From NCBI GenBank assembly GCA_023260735.1, contig JALQUL010000479.1:1-6184 (forward strand): DNA of 6,184 nucleotides. The letters are read 5' to 3'. The notes beneath the pieces are model-generated. The model saw nothing but the letters and a program-made list of their open reading frames with translations. It was not told the DNA's origin and ran no database searches. Position numbers and translations under genes: made by a program. The DNA is from Limnohabitans sp. (lineage in GTDB: Bacteria; Pseudomonadota; Gammaproteobacteria; Burkholderiales; Burkholderiaceae_C). Shown here in pieces: positions 1-4,933 of this stretch. Numbering within the stretch: the stretch's first letter is position 1; the number at the start of each line of letters is the position of its first letter.

Positions 1-43
1 TATAGGATAGAGGCAATTTAGTAGCGAATAGAACACAAATTGT

Positions 44-59
44 GTTGCACTGATGCAAC
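44..59. repeat. Inverted repeat GTTGCA-N4-TGCAAC upstream of coq7
   Basis: A perfect 6+4+6 dyad (GTTGCA, ctga, TGCAAC) lies about 160 bp before the coq7 start. It has the size and symmetry of an operator half-site pair. Similar TTGC/GCAA dyads recur at 133-147, 1604-1616 and 3731-3746. Binding by a regulator is inference; no T-run follows, so it is not a terminator. Confidence 0.4.
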
Positions 60-114
60 TTTTAACTGTTTTCGCATAGATTGTTTCAATAAAAAAAATA
101 GTAGTTATTTATGG

Positions 115-126
115 ATTCATATGAAT
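115..126. repeat. 12-bp perfect palindrome, possible operator
   Basis: ATTCATATGAAT is a gapless palindrome ending 3 bp before the putative -35 box of the coq7 promoter. Its position suits an activator or repressor site, but palindromes of this length in AT-rich DNA can arise by chance. I do not recognise the motif as that of a named regulator. Confidence 0.3.
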
Positions 127-129
127 TAT

Positions 130-158
130 TTGTTTGCATAGTGCAAAATAACTATATA
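130..158 (+). promoter_or_regulatory. Possible coq7 promoter with embedded dyad
   Basis: TTGTTT (130-135), a 17-bp spacer and TATATA (153-158) form a weak sigma70-like promoter. It would start transcription near 165 and give a leader of about 53 nt. The dyad TTTGCA-TAG-TGCAAA (133-147) overlaps the -35 box and fills most of the spacer, which is a classical place for a repressor operator. The boxes match consensus only at TTG and TATA, so the promoter call is tentative; the dyad itself is directly visible. Confidence 0.35.
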
Positions 159-217
159 AAAATACAAAAGAACATTAAAGCTTTTAGAGTAGTTAATTAA
201 TAAAATAAGGATAAAAA

Positions 218-865
218 ATGATTGAAAAAGCAATTTTAGGATTCGATGAGGCTTTAAAAACCATTTACGGTCACCAACATAGTCGAACTGCCTATCCTGG
301 TCAGCAAGTTAAAAAAACTCAAAGTGCCCAAGAAATAGGCAAAACCATTCTTAATGAAGACGAAAAAAAATTAGCCGCAGCACTTATGAGGGTCAATCAC
401 GTAGGAGAGGTCTGCGCTCAGGCTTTGTATAACGCACAAGCTTATGCCACCAAAGACATGGCATTACAAAAACATTTTAAAGAGGCTGCAAAAGAAGAAG
501 GTGACCACTTGGCTTGGACTCGGCAGCGTATTGAAGAGTTAGGTGGCAGAACGAGTTTACTCAATCCGCTTTGGTATGCTGGCGCTTTTGGTTTGGGATT
601 GGTGGCTGGCCGTTTTGGCGATAAGGTGAGTCTAGGTTTTGTGGTGGAGACCGAAAAACAGGTAGAGGCTCATTTAGATGAGCATTTAAACCGTCTGCCT
701 GCTCAAGACGTGGCTTCTAGAGCAGTAGTGGAACAAATGAAGCAAGACGAAATTAGACATGCCAAAGAAGCGCAATTAAAAGGCGCAATTGAATTACCTC
801 TACCAGTGAAAGGCTTAATGAAAGTGGCCGCCAAAGTGATGACTACGGTGGCGCACCAAATTTAA
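218..865 (+). CDS. coq7: Demethoxyubiquinone hydroxylase, Coq7 family
   Basis: This is a di-iron monooxygenase of ubiquinone synthesis. It hydroxylates the demethoxyubiquinol ring using oxygen, giving the substrate for the last O-methylation, and acts peripherally at the cytoplasmic membrane. The 215-residue protein has the usual length for the betaproteobacterial family. The ferritin-like di-iron ligands are all visible: E64 in the MRVNHVGEVCAQ segment, E94 and H97 (EEGDH), E146 in ETEKQVEAH, and E178 and H181 (DEIRH). A hydrophobic stretch around residues 118-132 (LWYAGAFGLGLVAGR) fits the membrane-contact helix of the family. The ATG is preceded by AAGGA at 207-211 with 6-bp spacing, which supports this start. 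It appears monocistronic: the next gene is convergent. No GC-rich terminator is seen after it, only an AT-only dyad (TTAATTA/TAATTAA) straddling the stop codon. Family assignment is from recalled motifs and is strong. Confidence 0.96.
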   Translation: MIEKAILGFDEALKTIYGHQHSRTAYPGQQVKKTQSAQEIGKTILNEDEKKLAAALMRVNHVGEVCAQALYNAQAYATKDMALQKHFKEAAKEEGDHLAWTRQRIEELGGRTSLLNPLWYAGAFGLGLVAGRFGDKVSLGFVVETEKQVEAHLDEHLNRLPAQDVASRAVVEQMKQDEIRHAKEAQLKGAIELPLPVKGLMKVAAKVMTTVAHQI

Positions 866-894
866 TTATATGGTTGTAATTAACGCTTAGTTGC

Positions 895-1341
895 TTAAGC
901 AGTAATTTCAAAGCTAGTGCTTATTTCGGCCGTTTTGCCTAACATAATGCTAGCTGAACAATACTTTTCATGGCTTAAAGCAATTGCTCGCTCTACTGCG
1001 CTAGGGACTAAATTGTCACCCGTCACAATAAAGTGCATATTAATTTTAGTAAAAACCTTGGGTTCAGTTTCAGCTCGTTCGGCTTTTATTTGTACGGTAC
1101 AGCCTTTAACCGCTTGTCTGCCCCGTTTTAAAATTAAAACTACGTCATAAGAGGTGCACCCGCCCATACCAGCGAGTAATAACTCCATGGGACGGGCCGC
1201 TAAATTTTTCCCTCCATTTTCTGGCTTTAGGGGGTCTGGGGCACCGTCCATATTTAAAATATGACCACTTCCAGTCTCTGCAATAAAGCCCATGCTAGAT
1301 TGAGTACCTAGGCCACCTGTCCAATTTACTGTGCATTCCAT
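895..1341 (-). CDS. OsmC/Ohr family protein, YhfA-like
   Basis: This 148-residue protein belongs to the OsmC/Ohr superfamily of thiol-dependent proteins, some of which reduce organic hydroperoxides; the YhfA-like branch has no firmly established substrate. The two conserved cysteines are present: C62 in LLAGMGGCTSYDV, at the start of the central helix, and C128 in LSHEKYCSASIML. The conserved glutamate of the RPMELLLAG segment is E53. N-terminal strands carry the MDG motif (31-33), and HFIVTG (103-108) matches E. coli YhfA as I recall it. Two extra cysteines, C3 and C81, are not part of the family pair. Length is typical. The start has TAAGG about 7 nt upstream on the minus strand. The stop lies 29 bp from the coq7 stop, so the two genes converge. 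A likely promoter lies at 1402-1431. The role in detoxification is inferred from the family, not proven by the sequence. Confidence 0.92.
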   Translation of the reverse strand: MECTVNWTGGLGTQSSMGFIAETGSGHILNMDGAPDPLKPENGGKNLAARPMELLLAGMGGCTSYDVVLILKRGRQAVKGCTVQIKAERAETEPKVFTKINMHFIVTGDNLVPSAVERAIALSHEKYCSASIMLGKTAEISTSFEITA

Positions 1342-1381
1342 TTTTTTGCCTTAAAAATTCAATAAAAGAATCATAAATATT

Positions 1382-1409
1382 TTGACATGTAAATTGCTAT
1401 AGTTATAAT
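1382..1409 (+). promoter_or_regulatory. Perfect-consensus sigma70 promoter
   Basis: TTGACA (1382-1387), a 16-bp spacer and TATAAT (1404-1409) match both consensus boxes at every base. Transcription would begin near 1416 and run toward ilvA, reaching the terminator at 1697-1731 after about 315 nt. It is the strongest promoter match I found in the window, yet no credible protein gene lies immediately downstream. It therefore drives either a non-coding RNA or a long ilvA leader. Confidence 0.7.
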
Positions 1410-1431
1410 AATATTCTTTTTTAAATAGCAA
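1402..1431 (-). promoter_or_regulatory. Likely promoter of the OsmC-like gene
   Basis: On the minus strand TTGCTA (1431-1426), an 18-bp spacer and TATAAC (1407-1402) match consensus at 4/6 and 5/6 positions. Transcription would start near 1395 and give a leader of about 55 nt. Its -10 box overlaps the -10 box of the plus-strand promoter, so the two polymerase sites should exclude each other. Inference from box matches only. Confidence 0.45.
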
Positions 1432-1524
1432 AAAAGCTTATTTACTAGAGATAAAGACTTAATCTAAACTTGCGAACTCTTATTTCATCAATCAAAATAG
1501 ACAAAAAAAATCAAATTTTTATAA

Positions 1525-1560
1525 ATGAATGTTAGGTGTGTTTTGTTTGTGGTTTTTTAG
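1525..1560 (+). other. Possible 11-codon leader peptide
   Basis: An ATG-started frame encodes MNVRCVLFVVF followed by TAG. Four of 11 residues are valine and one is leucine, which recalls branched-chain amino acid attenuator peptides. However, there is no Shine-Dalgarno sequence, and the stop codon is about 137 nt before the terminator, too far for classical ribosome-controlled attenuation. It is more probably a chance frame; recorded because it lies upstream of ilvA. Confidence 0.12.
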
Positions 1561-1604
1561 GTATTTTGTCTCGATTTGTTGCTGAATATCCTTTAAGGGG
1601 TCTG

Positions 1605-1631
1605 TTGCAATGCAACATTATTCGATATACT
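1605..1631 (+). promoter_or_regulatory. Second possible promoter, overlapping a dyad
   Basis: TTGCAA (1605-1610), a 15-bp spacer and TATACT (1626-1631) could start a short transcript near 1638. The -35 box sits inside the perfect dyad GTTGCA-A-TGCAAC (1604-1616), so a regulator bound there would compete with polymerase. The 15-bp spacer is short, which lowers confidence. It would produce an RNA of about 94 nt ending at the intrinsic terminator. Confidence 0.35.
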
Positions 1632-1637
1632 CATTAC

Positions 1638-1731
1638 ATACACAGATTGTTTTTGTGTGCTAATTGTCTCCTCCATCCTCTGAAAAGATGGATTTTGCCT
1701 CGAAGTCTTAAAAGCTTCGGGGCTTTTTTTT
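1638..1731 (+). ncRNA. Putative small RNA ending in an intrinsic terminator
   Basis: The segment before the terminator has an sRNA-like layout. A hairpin has arms 1640-1644 and 1654-1658 (ACACA/TGTGT). A CU-rich stretch TCTCCTCC follows at 1667-1674. A second hairpin has arms 1672-1677 and 1687-1692 (TCCATC/GATGGA). The terminator stem-loop closes it. TCTCCTCC is complementary to Shine-Dalgarno sequences, including GGAGG before ilvA and GGAGA before the porin, so base-pairing with mRNAs is conceivable. The 5' end is uncertain: about 1638 from the promoter at 1605-1631, or about 1416 from the perfect promoter at 1382-1409. I do not recognise a known family; conserved elements of 6S, SRP, RNase P and tmRNA are not seen. 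The alternative is a regulated ilvA leader with an attenuator, made less likely by a separate promoter after the terminator. Confidence 0.45.
1697..1731 (+). terminator. Strong rho-independent terminator
   Basis: A 9-bp stem, GCCTCGAAG (1697-1705) with CTTCGGGGC (1715-1723) including one T-G wobble, has a 9-nt loop and is followed by eight T residues (1724-1731). It terminates plus-strand transcription about 80 nt before ilvA. The upstream transcript is the putative sRNA, since the next gene to the left is on the other strand. Confidence 0.88.
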
Positions 1732-1759
1732 GTAAAAATTAGGTCCCAAAAAATAAAAT
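1730..1759 (+). promoter_or_regulatory. Possible ilvA promoter
   Basis: TTGTAA (1730-1735), an 18-bp spacer and TAAAAT (1754-1759) match consensus at 4/6 and 5/6. The element begins at the end of the terminator T-run and would start transcription near 1766, leaving a leader of about 46 nt before ilvA. It offers ilvA expression independent of the RNA upstream. The region is AT-rich, so a chance match is possible. Confidence 0.4.
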
Positions 1760-1811
1760 AGAAGCTTTAATGTAATTTAGTTACTTAATCACCGTTTATC
1801 ATTGGAGGGCT

Positions 1812-3374
1812 ATGAATACGACACACAATACCCCCCTTACACCCGCCGACTATCTCATCAAAATCTTAAATGCCAAGGTTTATGATGTGGCAAAAAAAAC
1901 AGATTTACAACTTGCCCGCAATTTAAGTGCACGAATTAATAATACGGTACTGTTAAAGCGCGAAGACCAACAATCAGTTTATAGTTTTAAAATTCGCGGT
2001 GCCTACAATAAAATGGCTCACTTAAGTCCAGAAGCCCTGGCAAAAGGAGTTATTTGTGCGTCTGCTGGCAATCATGCACAAGGTGTTGCCTTGTCAGCAT
2101 CTAAGCTCAAAGTACGAGCTATTATTGTGATGCCAACTACTACTCCTCAGGTAAAAATTAATGCAGTGCAGGCCTTAGGTGGCGAAGTAGTTTTACATGG
2201 CGAAAGTTATACGGATGCCTACAATCATGCAGTTCAATTACAAGCACAACACAACTTAACCTTTGTACATCCCTTCGATGACCCTGAAGTGATTGCAGGC
2301 CAAGGCACCATCGCTATGGAAATATTAAGTCAACATCAAGACCCTCTTGATGTCGTGTTTGTTGCCATTGGAGGTGGCGGTCTTATTTCTGGCGTGGCCA
2401 ACTACATTAAGGCAGTAAGGCCAAGTATTAAAGTGGTAGGAGTACAAATGAATGACTCCAACGCTATGTTACTTTCTGTCGAGTCCAAGCAGAGAGTCCA
2501 ACTCAAAGATGTAGGTATTTTTGCAGACGGCACGGCAGTTCGTTTGGTTGGTGAAGAAACTTTTAGAGTGGCCAATAATTTAGTTGATGAATATATTGTG
2601 GTGAATACCGATGAAGTGTGTGCAGCCATTAAAGATATTTTTATAGATACTCGTTCTATAGTCGAGCCGTCTGGTGCAATGGCAGTAGCTGCCGCCAAAC
2701 AATATAGTCAAAAATATAATTGCCAAGGACAAACATTTGCGACCATTTTGTGCGGCGCTAACATGAATTTTGATAGGCTTCGTTTTGTGGCAGAACGAGC
2801 CGAAGCCGGTGAAGAACGAGAAGCCTTATTTGCAGTGACAATTCCTGAAGAACGCGGCAGTTTTAGACGGTTTTGTGAGTTAATTGGCGCGTTACCAGGA
2901 GGCCCAAGAAATGTAACCGAATTTAATTACCGCATATCGGATGCTAAAAAAGCACATGTGTTTGTAGGCCTAAGTACACAATTAAAAGGTGAAAGTAAAC
3001 AAATTGCAGAGCAGTTTAATCAGCAAGGTTTTACTTCCATTGATTTAACCCATGATGACTTAGCAAGAGACCACATCAGGCATATGGTAGGCGGTCCAAG
3101 TCACTTAGCCACCAACGAGCGATTATTACGTTTTGAATTCCCAGAGCGGCCAGGTGCTCTTATGAAGTTTTTGTCATTAATGCGCCCTGGTTGGAATATT
3201 TCACTATTCCATTATCGTAATCAAGGAGCTGACTATGGTCGAATCTTAGTAGGCTTGCAGGTTCCATCATCGGAGCAAGCGGAGTTTGATGAGTTTTTAT
3301 TCAGCTTGGGTTATCCCTACGAAGATGAAACGGAAAATCCAATTTATAAAATGTTTTTGCAAACGAATAGCTAA
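1812..3374 (+). CDS. ilvA: Threonine ammonia-lyase, biosynthetic
   Basis: This PLP enzyme deaminates threonine to 2-oxobutanoate and ammonia, the committed step of isoleucine synthesis, in the cytoplasm. The 520-residue length matches the two-ACT-domain biosynthetic form (E. coli IlvA is 514). The catalytic domain spans about residues 10-325. The PLP lysine is K60 in YSFKIRGAY, with the SAGNHAQG loop at 84-91, the phosphate-binding GGGG at 187-190, EPSGA at 285-289 and CGAN at 314-317. Two ACT-like regulatory domains follow, at about 338-412 (VTIPEERGSF onward) and 432-503 (FEFPERPGALMKF, NISLFHYRNQGADYGR). They bind isoleucine for feedback inhibition in the characterised family. The start aligns with E. 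coli IlvA as I recall it and has GGAGG at 1804-1808, only 3 nt before ATG. No other ilv gene is nearby. No intrinsic terminator is seen just after the stop. Confidence is high; the shorter catabolic TdcB type is excluded by the regulatory domains. Confidence 0.98.
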   Translation: MNTTHNTPLTPADYLIKILNAKVYDVAKKTDLQLARNLSARINNTVLLKREDQQSVYSFKIRGAYNKMAHLSPEALAKGVICASAGNHAQGVALSASKLKVRAIIVMPTTTPQVKINAVQALGGEVVLHGESYTDAYNHAVQLQAQHNLTFVHPFDDPEVIAGQGTIAMEILSQHQDPLDVVFVAIGGGGLISGVANYIKAVRPSIKVVGVQMNDSNAMLLSVESKQRVQLKDVGIFADGTAVRLVGEETFRVANNLVDEYIVVNTDEVCAAIKDIFIDTRSIVEPSGAMAVAAAKQYSQKYNCQGQTFATILCGANMNFDRLRFVAERAEAGEEREALFAVTIPEERGSFRRFCELIGALPGGPRNVTEFNYRISDAKKAHVFVGLSTQLKGESKQIAEQFNQQGFTSIDLTHDDLARDHIRHMVGGPSHLATNERLLRFEFPERPGALMKFLSLMRPGWNISLFHYRNQGADYGRILVGLQVPSSEQAEFDEFLFSLGYPYEDETENPIYKMFLQTNS

Positions 3375-3382
3375 AAAATAGA

Positions 3383-3499
3383 TGCACCCCCAGCCCTACT
3401 AAGTGGTGATTTATATAAAAAAATTTATTTTTATTGTTTCCTACGGACTCTATTGAGTTTGGGCCTGAGGTGCACATGGCAGTGGTAGATAGTCCTGCC
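3383..3499. other. Nested inverted repeats after ilvA, possible structured RNA
   Basis: Segments 3383-3396 (TGCACCCCCAGCCC) and 3461-3474 (GGGCCTGAGGTGCA) can pair at 11 of 14 positions, closing a region of about 92 bases. Inside it, GGACTC (3445-3450) can pair with GAGTTT (3455-3460) using two wobbles. Directly outside is GGCAG (3478-3482) with CTGCC (3495-3499). The GC content of the arms stands out from the AT-rich surroundings. Read on the minus strand, the closing stem is followed after a few bases by a run of six T residues, so a minus-strand RNA is also possible. It could equally be part of the ilvA 3' untranslated region or a relic of a repeat. No known family recognised. Confidence 0.3.
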
Positions 3500-3783
3500 T
3501 AAAGCAATTCATTGTTACTTACTGAATAATTAAAACGAAAACAAAAAATCATTTATTTATAAATGGTACAATAAAATCAATATTTATTAATAAAAAATCA
3601 ATTAAAACAAATAGTTAGTGTGTCGTGCCTAAGATTGAATCAATTGCTTATTGGATTCCCATACTGGCTCGATAGGGTTTGAAAGGTATTGAGTGAAAGC
3701 CTTTCAAAATTCAATTTTAGGTGAGTCTTTGTTGCCCAATCGCAACATAAATCCAAAAAACCTATAAATAATTCACGTTTTTT
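3500..3783. other. AT-rich intergenic stretch with dyads, no gene seen
   Basis: I see no protein gene here. Visible structure: a dyad CATTTA-N4-TAAATG (3550-3565); an imperfect hairpin GAATCAAT (3637-3644) with ATTGGATTC (3650-3658), one base bulged; a perfect 9-bp stem TTTGAAAGG (3678-3686) with CCTTTCAAA (3700-3708); and GTTGC-N6-GCAAC (3731-3746). AATCAATTGCTTA (3638-3650) fits the IHF consensus WATCAANNNNTTR, and AT-rich DNA lies upstream, but one match in a window this size can be chance. The stretch probably holds upstream control sites of the porin gene. Confidence 0.35.
3678..3708 (+). repeat. Perfect 9-bp hairpin upstream of the porin
   Basis: TTTGAAAGG and CCTTTCAAA form a 9-bp stem, extendable by one T-G wobble at the loop side, around a loop of about 13 nt. 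It is followed by AATTCAATTTT rather than a clean T-run, so it would be a poor intrinsic terminator. It may end a transcript coming from ilvA or belong to an unrecognised RNA. Confidence 0.35.
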
Positions 3784-3812
3784 TTGCTTAAGCCTCTCGC
3801 CTCCGTTCTAAT
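3784..3812 (+). promoter_or_regulatory. Possible porin promoter
   Basis: TTGCTT (3784-3789), a 17-bp spacer and TCTAAT (3807-3812) would start transcription near 3819 and leave a leader of about 108 nt. A T-rich run precedes the -35 box. The leader region contains ACACAC (3813-3818) and its complement GTGTGT (3860-3865), which could fold, although the first arm sits at the expected start point. Only half of the -35 box matches consensus, so the real promoter may lie elsewhere in the upstream region. Confidence 0.35.
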
Positions 3813-3926
3813 ACACACAGGCACCTGAATTGGCGCTTGGCTAAAGGGGAAATGCAAACGTGTGTTACTGCTTAACATGCGCTTGATAACTCTGTAGCGA
3901 TATTTTTAACCTTGGAGAAATCTCAC

Positions 3927-4832
3927 ATGAAAAAAACCCTCGTAGCATTTGCTGCCCTGGCTGTTGTCGGCGCTGCTTCCGCACAATCTACTGCAACTAT
4001 TTCTGGCACTATCGCTGCTGCTTACTTAAAGGACTTCGACGGTTCTAAAGGTTTGGTATTAGACTCAAACAGCGTTAAAGTTTCTTTGTCTGAAGACTTA
4101 GGCGGCGGCTTGAAATTATCAGCAGCTACACAATTTACTGGTAACGGTTCACGTGGTGGCAATGTAACAAAAGAAGACAGCTCAGTTGCTTTAGCTGGTG
4201 GCTTCGGTTCTTTATCTTATGCAAACACACGTTCTTCATCATGGGCTGTTACATACGGTGCAGTTGGTGATTCATGGAACTGGAACGGTTCTTATGACAA
4301 TGCTGACGTGTTCTCACGTTCACCAGTTGACGCTTTAACATACACAAGCCCATCAATGGGTGGTGTTAACGTTGTTGCTCAATACGTTGAGTCTGCAACA
4401 GACGGTTCTTCTACACCAGCTACAAAATCAGCTGTTTTAGGTGTTAAATACGCAGCAGGTCCATTGTCTATCGGTGGCCGTGTAGTTAGCTCTAGCAACG
4501 ATGCTTTCACATCTACTACAACAAAAACATCTTTTGACTTCGGTGCAAACTATGACCTCGGCATTGCTAAATTAGGTTTAGGTTTTGACAGCAAACGTCG
4601 CGGTAAAGATGACTCAGACAAAGCAGCAGTTGTTGTTGGTGTTGCAGTACCAATGGGTCCAGTTTCTTTAGGTTTAAACTACATGAAACGTGACACAGCT
4701 TCAATCATCGACTTAGGTTTAAACTATTCTTTGAGCAAGCGTTCATCAGTTTATGTTGATTTCGGTCAACACAAATCTAACGCTGGTGATTCAGCAAACC
4801 AATACAACATCGTTTTGGTTCACAACTTCTAA
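3927..4832 (+). CDS. Gram-negative general porin, outer membrane
   Basis: This is predicted to be a trimeric outer-membrane beta-barrel channel for small hydrophilic solutes, of the Burkholderiales porin type (Porin_4-like). From this ATG the protein has 301 residues, somewhat shorter than the roughly 330-390 common for the group. Residues 1-19 form a signal peptide (MKKTLVAFAALAVVGAASA) cleaved before QSTATISGT. Alternating polar and hydrophobic strands rich in G, S, T and Y follow, and the chain ends in VLVHNF, with the C-terminal phenylalanine needed for BAM-dependent assembly. The ATG at 3927 has GGAGA at 3914-3918 with 8-bp spacing; a TTG 15 bases upstream overlaps that site and would put charged residues before the signal, so I reject it. 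Codons are markedly biased (GGT, GCT, TCT, AAC, GAC), as in very highly expressed genes and unlike the neighbours. It stands alone between its own leader and terminator. Pore selectivity cannot be read from the sequence. Confidence 0.93.
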   Translation: MKKTLVAFAALAVVGAASAQSTATISGTIAAAYLKDFDGSKGLVLDSNSVKVSLSEDLGGGLKLSAATQFTGNGSRGGNVTKEDSSVALAGGFGSLSYANTRSSSWAVTYGAVGDSWNWNGSYDNADVFSRSPVDALTYTSPSMGGVNVVAQYVESATDGSSTPATKSAVLGVKYAAGPLSIGGRVVSSSNDAFTSTTTKTSFDFGANYDLGIAKLGLGFDSKRRGKDDSDKAAVVVGVAVPMGPVSLGLNYMKRDTASIIDLGLNYSLSKRSSVYVDFGQHKSNAGDSANQYNIVLVHNF

Positions 4833-4834
4833 TC

Positions 4835-4859
4835 AACTGCTGACATTAGTCAGCTAGTT
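4835..4859 (+). other. Hairpin in the porin 3' untranslated region
   Basis: AACT GCTGAC (4835-4844), a four-base loop ATTA, and GTCAGC T AGTT (4849-4859) form a 10-bp stem with one bulged T, starting 3 bases after the stop codon. No T-run follows, so it is not itself a terminator. Such hairpins often protect abundant mRNAs from 3' exonucleases; that role is inferred here. Confidence 0.5.
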
Positions 4860-4869
4860 TCCTAGAAAC

Positions 4870-4902
4870 AAAAGCCTCGAGGTGTAAATCTCGAGGCTTT
4901 TT
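4870..4902 (+). terminator. Rho-independent terminator of the porin gene
   Basis: A perfect 12-bp stem, AAAAGCCTCGAG (4870-4881) with CTCGAGGCTTTT (4890-4901), has an 8-nt loop and ends in five T residues (4898-4902). On the minus strand the stem is also followed by a short T-run, so weak bidirectional action is possible, although no minus-strand gene ends here. Confidence 0.92.
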
Positions 4903-4933
4903 AATTATTTGCTTAATAACACGGTTAATTAAG

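Noticed and set aside
891..900. Ten-base repeat TTGCTTAAGC shared with 3784-3793
   Set aside because: Short, contains a simple palindrome, and the two contexts (a convergent gene end and a promoter) are unrelated; chance is the simplest explanation.
917..1150. 77-codon plus-strand frame opposite the OsmC-like gene
   Set aside because: It lies fully inside a well-supported minus-strand gene, with no ribosome site or recognisable motif.
1416..1731. Known housekeeping RNA (6S, SRP, RNase P, tmRNA)
   Set aside because: I looked for the conserved cores of SRP RNA and RNase P, the tRNA-like ends of tmRNA, and the closing stem of 6S RNA, and saw none.
1536..1742. 68-codon plus-strand frame with a GTG start in the gap before ilvA
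   Set aside because: It runs through the terminator stem and T-run, has no ribosome site, and its composition (many C, F, L, R) looks non-coding. The structural signals explain the region better.
2402..2698. 98-codon minus-strand frame inside ilvA
   Set aside because: Antisense shadow of a highly conserved catalytic domain; no independent support.
3405..3502. Short plus-strand frame ending HMAVVDSPA before TAA, possibly a gene remnant
   Set aside because: About 28 codons after the last upstream stop, no good start or ribosome site, and no family recognised. Inverted-repeat structure accounts for the sequence at least as well.
3912..3926. Upstream TTG start for the porin, adding five residues
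   Set aside because: The TTG overlaps the GGAGA ribosome site that serves ATG 3927, and the extra residues would precede a normal MKKTLVAF signal start.
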